Source: Trissonchulus latispiculum (Eukaryota; Nematoda; Enoplea; Enoplida; Ironidae). Taken from it: a stretch of 64,000 nucleotides of DNA. The notes under the pieces are model-generated. The model searched no databases. It was not told where the DNA came from and saw nothing but the letters and a program-made list of their open reading frames with translations. The stretch lies in assembly GCA_030248195.1 (NCBI GenBank), contig JASAND010004038.1:34022-98021 (forward strand), in the 5' to 3' direction. Position numbers and translations under genes: made by a program. Shown in pieces: positions 43,537 to 53,776 of the stretch. The number at the start of each line of letters is the position of its first letter. Position 1 is the first letter of the stretch.

Positions 43537-44711
43537 ATCTCTTGGGCTTGCCCCTCCCCCCACTTCTATATAGTAAGCCTTCCGAAGGAAACCACGTTTG
43601 AAAATGTGGTTTTTGCATAACGACCAATTTTTTTCCAGCGATCGCAGATCTTTTACCATGCAAGCTAGAGGATCTCCGTTTAACAGACGTGTTTCACACA
43701 AAATATATCTCCGCATTCTTTTAGTTGCTCCGAAACTGCTTTCTAGCTAAAGCGGTCGCTTAAGCTTTTGTTTTGATGGGACATAATTTTGATAAGATGT
43801 CAGCAATGCTTGCTAATTTGTTTACTTTCAATGAATTGCTTTGTTTTAGAATCGTTGAGTTATATATAAACCTCTATAATCGACTTCAGTACAAATAATC
43901 ACGTCCTTGCCTTGCCTATGGCGGGAGCATTACTCTGCCATCATTGTCAGAGCCCTTTCTGTATCCAACTACGTAGTTACAATTTGTTTCTATTGTCTTC
44001 CGCTTTTCCAGTTTATGGTTATCCCAAAACTCGTGCCTGATCTCATGAATGGTTAATTCAACTGAAGTGAACCGTACATGCATACGTACATTTTGTTGTC
44101 CATATTTATAACTGCAGATGAATTATATAATTAATTCCTTGATCGACAATAGTTTGTTATCCTGTGGAGCGATGATTATATTTTCATGTATGCAAAAGCT
44201 ATTCCTGAAACCCGGAGAGAAATTTTGACCATTATCTATCCCTGGCTAAATCAGGTCTGTGTATAGGTGGAGCCACTATTTGTCATGGCTGTGTCAAAAT
44301 TGCCTTTTTGAATCTGTATCTTGATTTCCACTGCTTTCAGCAACAATCGGGCTACATACCTGCCTACCTTTGCACCGCTTCAGCTTAAAAATATTCTGTA
44401 TGAAAGGAAGCTGTGTGGATACAATATCGCTGCTCTGCCATTTCTGCTCTAGAAATTTCTTTGTTCTGGAGACTATCTTTTGTCAATTTGAACTATGTCA
44501 CGAAGTGTTTTCCAATATTACTTCCATGTGCTAAAAAGCTGCGTACGTATTTCTAGGTGATTGGAATGGCCCAAGACATCTAAGTGGTTTTGAACCATGG
44601 TATAATCTGGTGAGATCATTGTGTTAACGACAACGACGCTGTCAGTGTGTATTTATATATATAATGTGCTAGCTGTATGTAGGTTTATATATTACATAGA
44701 TCATGATTACG
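43537..44711. other. Mostly unassigned DNA with one small ORF
   Basis: AT-rich, apparently non-repetitive. The small reverse ORF at 44083-43916 is listed separately. Possible acceptors (tttcag at 44334, tttctag at 44560) do not lead into frames I can link to a gene. Confidence 0.4.
43916..44083 (-). CDS. Uncharacterised 55-codon ORF
   Basis: On the minus strand an ATG opens 55 codons to TAG. The product is charged: MHVRFTSVELTIHEIRHEFW, then DNHKLEKRKTIETNCN, YVVGYRKGSDNDGRVMLPP. Amino-acid use looks protein-like rather than random AT-rich translation. It could be an exon or a remnant of a retroelement integrase tail, but I recognise no family. The opposite strand also has a short ATG frame (43919-44032), so chance cannot be excluded. 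Confidence 0.25.
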   Translation of the reverse strand: MHVRFTSVELTIHEIRHEFWDNHKLEKRKTIETNCNYVVGYRKGSDNDGRVMLPP

Positions 44712-45078
44712 CTGGGCTTATTCTAGGGAATTTTTGTTGGGGGGGGGGCCCTCGGGGGGCGAGTCATTCTTGGGGGGGGGGCGAAAATTTTTCTAAAAAC
44801 ATGCTAAAAATAGCGCTATTTTTATAGTAATCGCCAAAAAAGTTCGTTTTAGTGGAAAAATAGTGCTTAAATAGGCAAAAATCGACTAAAAATCTCCAGC
44901 GAAGCCGGAAAACTTTTGAAAATTTGGCCTTCTCAGCGATTTTTTCAGGGTAAAAGTTGGTACCAAAAGGGGCACTCACTTTTGGGGGTGGGGCGATTTT
45001 TTGGGGGGGAACGATTTTTGGGGGGGTAGGGTGTTTATGGTGGCCCCCCACCCCCCCCCCCCCACTAGAATAAGCCCA
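44712..45078. mobile_element. CTGGGCTTATTCTAG element (367 bp)
   Basis: Flanked by gattacg on both sides (44705-44711, 45079-45085). Fourteen to fifteen terminal bases (CTGGGCTTATTCTAG) are perfectly inverted. The right G of the repeat overlaps the duplication, so the true duplication is 6-8 bp. Internal: G-tract, aatagcgctattttt, a cagcgaagccgg block, ggtaccaaaag, C-tract. It is the reverse of 23743-24107. Confidence 0.88.
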
Positions 45079-45329
45079 GATTACGTGCAGGTCTCTCTTG
45101 AAAGTCAAGTGGATGTAGCACGTCTGTCGGCTTTTTAAAAGCTAAAATGCCTCGATCGGTTATAGAAATTAACATTCTCCGATTTTTTTCACTGACATGT
45201 TTAAGCCAATCAGACTTTGCAGTACAGACTATTTTCAAATTTTCTAATGCTAGCGCCGTTGATACTTGTTGCTTATAGCTTACAACCTGGAGAAAAGACG
45301 TCAGTTATTATGTTATCAGGTTGCAGCAC

Positions 45330-45724
45330 TGGCTTATTTTTACTGGGGGGGGGGGGCCCACTCGGCAACCTCCCCCCCATTCGAGGTCCCCCCCCATAAA
45401 AGCCCCCCCATAAATTTTTACCTCCCCCCCATAAGCCAAAAAATTGCCAGATTTCACCACTTTTACCCAAAATTTTCAAAAATTTTTCCGGCTTCGCCGG
45501 AATTTTAACGAAAGTTTCGCTATTTTAGCGTAAAAAACACCTAAAATTAGTCATTTTTTAGCGATTTTTGGCAATTTTTACACGTAAAAACGTAAAAATT
45601 TGCAAAATTTTCTCCAAAAATATGCCCCCCCACTTTTGGTTAACCCCCCCCCATCGTGGGGGGGCAACTTTGAGCCCCCCCCCATATCGCCCCCCCCCAT
45701 AAATTTTGGCCTAAAAATAAGCCA
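45330..45724. mobile_element. TGGCTTATTTTTA element (395 bp)
   Basis: Perfect 7-bp duplication gcagcac (45323-45329, 45725-45731). Perfect 13-base ends TGGCTTATTTTTA. Carries G/C tracts and ccggcttcgccgg (45488-45500). End sequence, duplication length and layout link it to 44712-45078. Confidence 0.88.
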
Positions 45725-45812
45725 GCAGCACATTTTCAAAAATTCATTGAGTTTTTGAACAAGGGTCGCGGTTCCTAAAATTCACCCGCAAATATTTGGT
45801 TGAGACGTGTAA

Positions 45813-45980
45813 AGGTGCATTCATAGTCGCGAACGCACAGACATGCGCGTCGACACCTCTGGCTGTAACATGCTGTTTTAGCCGTTTACATAAAATCAGT
45901 TGTAACGAATTCATGCTTACGAACGCATGCATACGCTTACATACGTACGTCTGCTTGCGTCCGGAACTATAAATGCACCT
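45813..45980. mobile_element. Short TIR element, copy 2 of the AGGTGCATTCATAGT family
   Basis: Starts aggtgcattcatagtcgcg and ends aactataaatgcacct; about 15 end bases are inverted partners with one mismatch. Flanks taa / tac hint at a TWA target. Order of internal blocks equals 8859-9040. Confidence 0.75.
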
Positions 45981-46071
45981 TACTACAGTTGGAATCCTTT
46001 CACGACATATATAGGTGTTGTAAATTATCGTTTTTGTACCTACTAACTGTCAGCTGGTTTTCTGCGTTTAG

Positions 46072-46381
46072 AACATGACTGCTGCTGGTCCAAAGTACAA
46101 TTGTGTGTATATACTTCTTAATGATCTTGATTATGCTGAATGCTTACGTACGTACAGATATGGTATCAGACCAGTTTTGGAAATGTAATAGATTGGTTGG
46201 GGTATGGAAGGGGGGTGCCGTGCGGATAATAATGATGGTGAAGTTAACACCTTATTGTCGAGTCTTTGTCATGTATATGTCAGAAATTTCTTGCATTTCC
46301 TTTACAGATGGGAGACCCACCCCGATGCGGTATGGAAAAGTGTACAATGATGTTGGATATGGTCAATTTGAAAGTGACTAA
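46072..46381 (+). CDS. Possible two-exon mini-gene or gene end
   Basis: Exon 46072-46102 follows tctgcgtttag, contains ATG at 46075 and stops before gtgtgt. Exon 46308-46381 follows ctttacag. Joined, they give an uninterrupted 33-codon frame to TAA: MTAAGPKYNY, GRPTPMRYGKVYNDVGYG, QFESD. It is rich in Gly and Tyr and polar. An attaaa lies at about 46405. The splice sites are plausible and the phase works, but the protein is short and matches nothing I know. It may be the end of a longer gene. Confidence 0.3.
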
Positions 46382-46681
46382 GACCACCAAATATGGGCTT
46401 ATATCATTAAACAGCTATTGGAGAGTAGATAAAAGTTATAATATGTCCAAATCGTCAAAGGGTACGAAAAATGAGTTCCGAGGCTTCATACTTTTGGTGT
46501 TGGAATTCGGAACTTCAATTTTTTGCAGTAGGCGATAGTACGTACGTAACTGGGTTGGTTTTTCTCGCTTAATAACGATTTTCGGAAGTGCATTTATCAG
46601 TGCAGTATTGGAACGATACGGGCATTTTGGTCTAATACAACTATTGGTAGGTTCGGCAGTATATATCCTCCCAATACAACT

Positions 46682-46682
46682 G

Positions 46683-46734
<52 letters not shown>
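46682..46734. repeat. (TA)n microsatellite next to the foldback
   Basis: About 50 bases of pure TA directly before the CATAGGGG end. The element probably inserted into TA repeats. Confidence 0.9.
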
Positions 46735-46736
<2 letters not shown>

Positions 46737-49700
46737 TAGGGGTCGCGGCAGCGACCCCTATAATATGTGTCAAAAGTCCCTGGAGACACCGTAAAATAAG
46801 CTGCGCAGAGGCTGCGCAAAATCCTGCGCAGGTCCTGCGCAGATTTCATGCGCAAATCGTAGAGCACATCGAGTTTAGTATGTGTGCGAAGTTTCAGCCC
46901 CGTATCACTTTCCGTTAAAAAGTTGCGCCCCGGACCGGTTATGGCGGCGATGTTTTTTTCTTTTTTCCGGTTTCTCCTATTTAATGGTCGTATTGTCCTG
47001 ACTTTCCGCCTCTTTCACGTAATCTGCAGCGGAGGCCGGACCTAATGGGGTATAGGGTCTGGTAGTACCCCATGCGCCATTTAAGAATCGCTACTTTTTT
47101 TGCGCCGCAGCGGCGCCGCAAAGTCGGCTCAGAGCGAAAAGTGACCATTTTTGTGGTCGCTGCGCAGCTCGAACGTTAAGAGCTGAAGCGGATTTCTTTT
47201 CATATTCAGAAACTACATATATTGAACTAACTAAATAGCTAAGTCTCGTTTCTCTAACACTTCCCATGCGACCACAGTGGCCGGTCAAAAATGGTGAAAA
47301 TTCGAAAAATGAAAAATCGAAATTTCTCGCTGTGTATTCAACTTAGAAAGCTCAATTCTTTCATACAAAGGTTTTCTGGCACGGCGAATTGATTCCCGTA
47401 AGCAGTTTTGCCGTCGGACCCACCCATATTGCTGGACTGGTTCTACTTTGCTGTCGGGAGGATCAAGTCGGTACCGACTTCCAAGAACACCATATAGGAC
47501 TGTGCATAGCCTCTCAAAACTTTGTCCATAGGGGTTTTCTGGTGCGCCCAGCTCATTTCCGCTGTCCGTTTTGCCGTCCGACCCACCCATTTTGCTGGGC
47601 TGGTTCCACTTTGCTGTCGGGAGGGTCAAGTCGGTACCGACTTACAAGAACACCATATATGACTGTGCACGGCCTCTCAAAACTTTGTCTATAGAGGTTT
47701 TCTGGTGCGCCCAGCTCATTTCCGGAGTCCGTTTTGCCCTCCCACCCACCCATTTTGCTGGACTGGCTCCACTTTGCCGTTTGAAGGGTAAATCGGGTAG
47801 GGGGTCAAGTGGTCAAAAATAAAATGTTTCAAAAGTGGTCAAATTTGGTACCAAATGAAAGCCCTAAGTGAGCTGAACAACTTTTGTCATAGAATTGCAT
47901 GCTCAAAGTGGCTGTAGAGGGCTGTGGTGGGGTGGGGTGGGGACTTGGGCGATTTTGGGTCAAAAATTAAAATTTTCAAAAGTGGTCAAATTTGGTACGA
48001 AATGAAAGCCCGCATCGAACTGAGCAACTTTTGTCATAGAAGTGCGTATCTAAAGTGGCTGTAGAGGCCTATGGTGGGGTGGGGTGGGGACTTAGGCGAT
48101 TTTGGGTCAAAAATTAAAATTTTCAAAAGTGGTCAAATTTCGAGTCAAATGAAGGCCTGCATCGAACTGAACAACTTTCGCCATAGAACCACCCACCCAA
48201 ACTTGCTGTGTCGGATTTATATACTTGCTTTCTCAACCGGAATTTAAACGACAGACATAGGCCCAACACACATATTATCCCCTTTTGTGCGGAGCATGTT
48301 TGTTACTTGTGATATATATATATATATATATATACAAGTAACAAAAATGCTCCGCACAAAAGGGGATAATATGTGTGTTGGGCCTATGTCTATCCTTTAT
48401 ATAAACTCCGGTTGAGAAAGGCATAAATCCGACACAGCAAAAGTTGCTCAGCTCACTTAGGGCTTTCATTTGATACCAAATTTGACCGCTTTTGAAAAAT
48501 TTCATTTTTGACCGAAAATTGCCTACGTATGTCCCCACCCCACCCCACCACAGCACTCTACAAAGACTTTGGGTATGCAGTCCTATGACAAAAGTTGCTC
48601 AGCTCGCTTAGGGCTTTCATCTGACACCAAATTTGACTACTTTTGAAAAATTTTATTTTTGGTCCAAAATCGCCCAAGTCCCCACTCCACCCCACCACAG
48701 CACTCTACAGCCACTTTGGGTACGCAGTTCTATGACAAAAGTTGCTCAGTTCCCTTAGGGCTTTCATTTGATACCAAATTTGACCACTTTTGAAAAACTT
48801 TATTTTCGACCATTTGACCCTCCCACCCGACGGACCCTTCAAACGGCAAAGTAGAACCAGCCCAGCAATATATGCACGTCGGACGGCAAAATGGATACCG
48901 GGAATGAGCTGGGCACACCTGAAAATCCCTATAGAAAAAGTCTTGAGAGGCCAGGTAAAGCCTACTATGGACCTCCAGGAAGCGGTTTTCGATTTCACCC
49001 TCCCAACGGCAAAGTGGAACCAGCCCAGTAAAATAGGTACGTCGGACGGCAAAAAGGATAACGGGAATGAGCTGGGCGCACCAGAAAACACCTATAGACA
49101 AAGTTTTGAGAGGCCAGGTAGAGCCTACTATGGATCTCCAGCAAACGGTTTCCGACTTGACCCTCCCGATGGCAAAGTGGAACCAGCCCAGCAAGATGAG
49201 TAGGTCTGACGGTAAAACTGACAGGGGGAATCGATTCCCCGTGCCAGAAAACCATTGTATGGAAAATTAGAGCTTTCAAAGTTGAATAGAAAGCGTGAAA
49301 TTTCGATTTTTCATTTTTCGAATTTTCGCCATCTTTGACGGGCCACTGTGGTCGCTAGGGAAGTGATAGAGAAACGCAACCTGGACCGTTAGTTAGTTCA
49401 ATATATGTAATTTCTGAATATAAAAAGAAATCAGCTCCAGCTCGTAACGTTCGACCTGACCGACGACCACAAAACTGGTCACTTTTCGCTATGAGCCGAC
49501 TTTGCGGCGCCACTGCGGCGCTGTGGCGCAGCTGCGGCGCAAAAAAAGTTGTGATTCTTAAATTCTTTTGAGGGTACTACTAGACCCTATAGCCCTTTAG
49601 GTTGGCCCACCGCTGCAGATCACGTGAAAGCGGCGAACATTATGTACAATACAACCATGAAATAGGAGAAACCGAAAAAAACATCGCCGCCATAACCGGT

Positions 49701-49855
49701 CCGGGGCGCAACTTTTTAACGGTAAGTGATACGGGGCTGAAACTTCGCAGACATACTAAACTCGATGTGCTCTACAATTTGCGCATGAAATCATGAAAAC
49801 AAATATAATTTGTTTTTTGGTTAAATTGTCTTTGTATGCTGCCGCGACCCCTATG
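46735..49855. mobile_element. CATAGGGGTCGCGG foldback element, complete (3.1 kb)
   Basis: Ends CATAGGGGTCGCGGCAGC are perfectly inverted for 18 bases. Flanks atatatat / atatatta match 6 of 8. The whole element is a giant inverted repeat with arms of about 1.5 kb meeting at a (TA)n centre (48310-48333): gcggagcatgtttgttactt before it, aagtaacaaaaatgctccgc after it. Left arm order: hairpin gtcgcggcagcgac, ctgcgca repeats, gcgccccggaccggttatgg, 163-bp tandem (47370, 47533, 47696), 147-bp tandem (47854, 48001, 48148). The right arm repeats this inverted (147-type units at 48467, 48618, 48765); its last ~90 bases are replaced by unrelated AT-rich sequence before the end. No transposase. ORFs through the tandems are frame-inconsistent. 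Confidence 0.9.
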
Positions 49856-50473
49856 ATATATTATGTAGATGAGCTAACAGTAAGTTAACAGTAAGTAAGC
49901 TAACATTCCCATGCAAGTTTTTGGTCATTTTGGCAAATTGCCAAGGGTCTGTTTCAAGCCTCCAATGTCCGGTTTTCGCTATTTTGTCACTGAAGAGGTG
50001 GGCCCAAACTTTGCGTTTTTCACTTTTTGAGCAAAGCGTTAAGTTTCTGCTAATATGGGTTGTTCGGCGAGCTCATATTAATTCGCCCACAACCTAAGCC
50101 TCTTCTCTTTTTTATCTTAGCCCCCATATGCATTTTTAAAACTACTCCTCGTTTGAACAGTGTACAGATATATTTATGGTTGTTTGGATTGTTATGTAAC
50201 CATTTGTTTATTTTTATTTGTTTTTTGGTTATATTGTCTTTGTATGCTAGGCACCGATTGTAAAGAACACACAGGCCTTTGAAACGAACTAAGAATGCTT
50301 TCGTTTGCCTCATCGCAGTTACCATTCAAAATATTTCAGGCAAGAAACTAAAATTTTAGGTCAGATTTCCTTTTCATGATCCGATCAACTAACTGTATAT
50401 AACTATACATATAACTATATAGATCAACTTTTTATTTATTTGGAGAGTGTATCCTCCTGTCCTGTCATATACG

Positions 50474-50475
<2 letters not shown>
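49856..50475. other. No gene recognised
   Basis: AT-rich DNA after the foldback. It repeats the phrase tttgttttttggttatattg that also stands at the altered right end of the foldback (49808-49830), so that end may have captured local sequence. No gene. Confidence 0.4.
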
Positions 50476-50523
<48 letters not shown>

Positions 50524-50540
50524 TATATATATACACAATA
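50476..50540. repeat. (TA)n microsatellite
   Basis: Uninterrupted TA for about 45 bases, then tcatatatatata. Confidence 0.9.
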
Positions 50541-50612
50541 TATTCTATTGCATTATTTGGATTCTGTTTCGAAGACTGTGTGTTTCTGATGTGTTCTGTA
50601 CCATTTGCGTAG

Positions 50613-50737
50613 TGTCAGAAGAGGCTGTTGTATCCATCATGAAAGAATGCTTTGATTCGTCACCTCTCCGTGAAGTAATGAAGGAATTGTACTTGTGCTT
50701 AGTCGTATATGTATCGAGTGTTCTGGTGTCTAAGTAA
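50613..50737 (+). CDS. Possible terminal exon, product unknown
   Basis: After accatttgcgtag the frame reads SEEAVVSIMKECFDSSPLRE, then VMKELYLCLVVYVSSVLVSK and a TAA. An aataaa lies at 50882. The first half looks like an amphipathic helical segment and the second is hydrophobic. There is no family I recognise and no linked upstream exon. It does not match the missing part of GMP synthase. Confidence 0.25.
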
Positions 50738-51073
50738 GAGATGTTTGCTTTTTGTGTGATTCACTGTTTGCTTGTCTACAGTAACAGAAACTGTGTTAAA
50801 TGTCTGCGCAAACTCTGAGAGCTGTTGCATCGCTTTACTTCTTTCGCTCCCTTCCAAAAGCTTTTTTGGTTTTGTTACAAAGAATAAATCAATCCCACTA
50901 TATACCTATTTTAGTCAATTTATCTATCTAATATCTGTTATCTGCTAGGTTTGAACTGGGGAGCTGTTACATATGTTTCTGTCACTGTAGTGAATTTTTC
51001 TGGTTGTTTCCTGTTCTCTACCATGATTTCTAATTTTCTTGTGCCTATTAAAATGTAATTTTTAAATATATAT
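50738..51073. other. No gene recognised
   Basis: AT-rich sequence; could hold the 3' untranslated region of the possible exon before it (aataaa at 50882). Confidence 0.35.
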
Positions 51074-51459
51074 ATAAGTGATGGGCACCGGATATTTTTT
51101 CATATCCGGACATCCACCTATTTTGCGTTAACGGATATGCGCCTATTCCAAACTTAAGTTCAAGAAAATTTTTCGATTTTGCAGTTAAACTTTCAATTTT
51201 TCTCTCAATTTTTCGGTATGCTGTGAATTTCTATCATGCAATCAAGCCACAACCTTGGTTTCAAAAATATTTTCAGAGAAATTTTTGTAAACTGTTTTTA
51301 AAATTTTGAAATCTTTTGTCCAAAATTTGCTAATTTTTCATTATTTTGTCTGAAATGTACACGGATATGCGGATATCCGGACATTTTTCTCAAATCCGAT
51401 ACCCGGATATAAAAATTATCGGGATATCCGAATATCCGGATATCCAGTGCCCATCACTA
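51074..51459. mobile_element. TAGTGATGGGCAC hAT-like element
   Basis: Left end aagtgatgggcaccggatat and right end, reversed, TTAGTGATGGGCACTGGATA share AGTGATGGGCAC. Subterminal blocks are ggatatccgg-rich on both sides. It sits in TA repeats, so the 8-bp duplication (atatatat / atatgtat at best) is only suggestive. About 385 bp, no ORF. Confidence 0.7.
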
Positions 51460-53136
51460 ATATGTATAATCAAATTAAGATTGGGATAAACATGTAGAAT
51501 TTAAATTTAGTGCGTAAATTTAATGTCTGCTTTTATGCCGACCAATTTGCGTCTAAAACTATATATATGCACATTTTATATTTGTCTGTACTGGAGAGCA
51601 AATGGTTGAGATCAATAGGAAGCAATCAGAAATCATTTGAGTGATACGGGTATGTATGATAGACCAGTCAGTTCTATGATACAAGTATGCTTATATATGC
51701 ACTTGTATATATACATATCATTCAGCGTCCTATAAATTACAGCTTAATCTGGTTTGCCAGATTTTCATATTTCTTATCCCCTTGTTTAGACAGGATTAAA
51801 TTATCAATAGGTTTATGTGAAACTTCTGTTTAACAGAAAAATCCGCAGATGTGAAGATTAACGTATATATGAGTATATACCTATGATAGACTGACTATTG
51901 TATTGGAGCCGGCTCGGCCACTGCCACTGCGTTGTACAGACCATAATTCTTACACTGTGTATTGTGTAACTACTAATATGTAACTTGTTTCTGTTAAAAT
52001 ATTTTGCTGTGTTGACATTTGTTATTAATACTAATATTATTATTATTGTAACTATATATATACGTTGTATTTCTGTTGTATTAGTAGCTGTGTAAGTCCA
52101 AGGTACGGCAAGCACATTCGTAATATTGTGATACTTTTCTTTAAAAATGTGTTAAAACGGTAAAAAACAAAAATGCAAAACTGAGATAATAATTTACTAA
52201 TTATAATATACAATATATTATATATAAATTAATAGGAGCTGATTTTTCCGTTCTTTTGGATTTGTTTTATTTACTTTTGGTATGTTTGCTTTGTTTTGAT
52301 ATGTTAGTGTATTGAACTGGTTTTCTGTGCAGCAACGTTAATTTATGTACAACAAACAGCCACCATAGTTTTGCCTGACTTTTTTCTGCTTCTGGCCGGA
52401 AAATCTTTCTCCCAAAACAATGGGTGTCTGCATTTATTGTTGAAAAATAGCTCTGAAGGTGAAAATAATGCTGACTAAGACAGGCGCCCACCTAAGTTTT
52501 AATTTTTAAGTTTTCTAAGGGGAGAACAAGGGCAAGGTGAGCCAAAATATTTTTCCAATTTTGCTAAAAAGTTGCTTATATATAGTGATAGGGATTTTTA
52601 GGGTCACTAAACACGAATCTGAAAACCGTTTTTTGATCCCGTTTTTCGTTAGCTGCATACAAATAAGCTAAAGTTGTTATCTTAGCATTTAAGCTTATAC
52701 CAGCAAACGAAAAGTCGGATCGAAAAACTGTTTTTAGATTCGTGATCAGCGCTGAAAGCCCCTATATGCAATTTTTTAGCAAACTTGAACTAAACCAATT
52801 TTGGTTCCCCTTGGTCCCCCTCAGAAAACTTAAGAAAATAAATGCATCCATACCAAATTTGAATTAAATCAGTATGTTTTGCGAAATTAATAAATCTCGG
52901 CTTGTTTTTGTGTTGTAAATGTATTTTACGCTTCACTAGAAATAGAAGAAAAATATTTTGTCTAGTGCTCTGTTCAGTTTTTGTTGCGACACTTAAAGAT
53001 TTTTCGTGTGCTGATTTTCATCTATGTAGTGCTTTTTAATTCACATTAAATTTGTTATCACTGATCTCTTAACTTGTACATAGTTGGTTAGGCTCAGAAT
53101 AATGAAATACAGTATATACCTGCTTGTTGTCAGCAC
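51460..53136. other. No gene recognised; one family hairpin
   Basis: AT-rich. At 52598-52746 a hairpin (acacgaatctgaaaaccg ... cagattcgtg-type arms, here ttttagattcgtg) is a relative of that in 33433-33857. Nothing else is recognisable. Confidence 0.5.
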
Positions 53137-53240
53137 AGAATTGGAAGCGGGTACCATTTTGGCGGCTCGCCCCGCCCCGCTACCCGCACGCTGGTACCCG
53201 CCCCGCGGCCCGCAGTCATCTGCCCGCAAGATACCCGCAA
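53137..53240. repeat. GGGTACC-rich transposon end
   Basis: cagaattggaagcgggtacc is close to the end of the hAT-like element at 7163 (cagagctggaagtgggtcaa), followed by cccgcc-rich blocks. No second end was seen. Confidence 0.5.
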
Positions 53241-53467
53241 AATTTTTCGAGTGGTATAAAATTACTATGTTGTTAAATTTATTAAAAAATGTCAGTAATT
53301 AAAAATAAACTGACAAAGCTTCCAAACCACTTTACCTAATAGTGTATTGAGAATTGTTTTTCCGCTGAAGTATATATGGAAATTAATCCAACTTGCCGAA
53401 GCTTGCCGAAAATGTACCAAAACACTTTAGAAAAGTTTTAAAATTTAAACTAACTGATACGTTTAAT

Positions 53468-53776
53468 TACGGATGCACCTGGGCTTGGCTCCCATTGTCT
53501 GTCTCGGTGGTTCAGCCCCGATGCCGACCGGAACCGAGATTTTGAATTTTTGGCAATTTTCCCCCAAAAGATTAGAATTTTAAAAGTTAAAATTAAGTTT
53601 AAATTGGTAGAGATCACTCGTTATTATATTACTCATCGATTTGAATGAAAACAACAGTAGTAATTTTGTCGATATATACTTGAAATTATAGCAAAATCTT
53701 AAGTTTTAAGAAAATTCTCCTATTTTAACCTACAATTTTCAGGCCCCGGCCTCGGACCCGGCCCGGTGCATCTCTA
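53468..53776. mobile_element. TAGAGATGCACCGGGC hAT-like element (309 bp)
   Basis: Left end TACGGATGCACCTGGGC and, reversed from the right, TAGAGATGCACCGGGC match about 13 of 16. GC-rich blocks stand inside both ends (gatgccgaccggaaccgag, cctcggacccggcccgg). Flanking octamers do not match well (4 of 8), so this is an old copy. Confidence 0.6.

Noticed and set aside
50613..50737. Missing GMP synthase exon
   Set aside because: The sequence does not resemble any part of the GMP synthase family, and the codon phase does not need to match anything seen.
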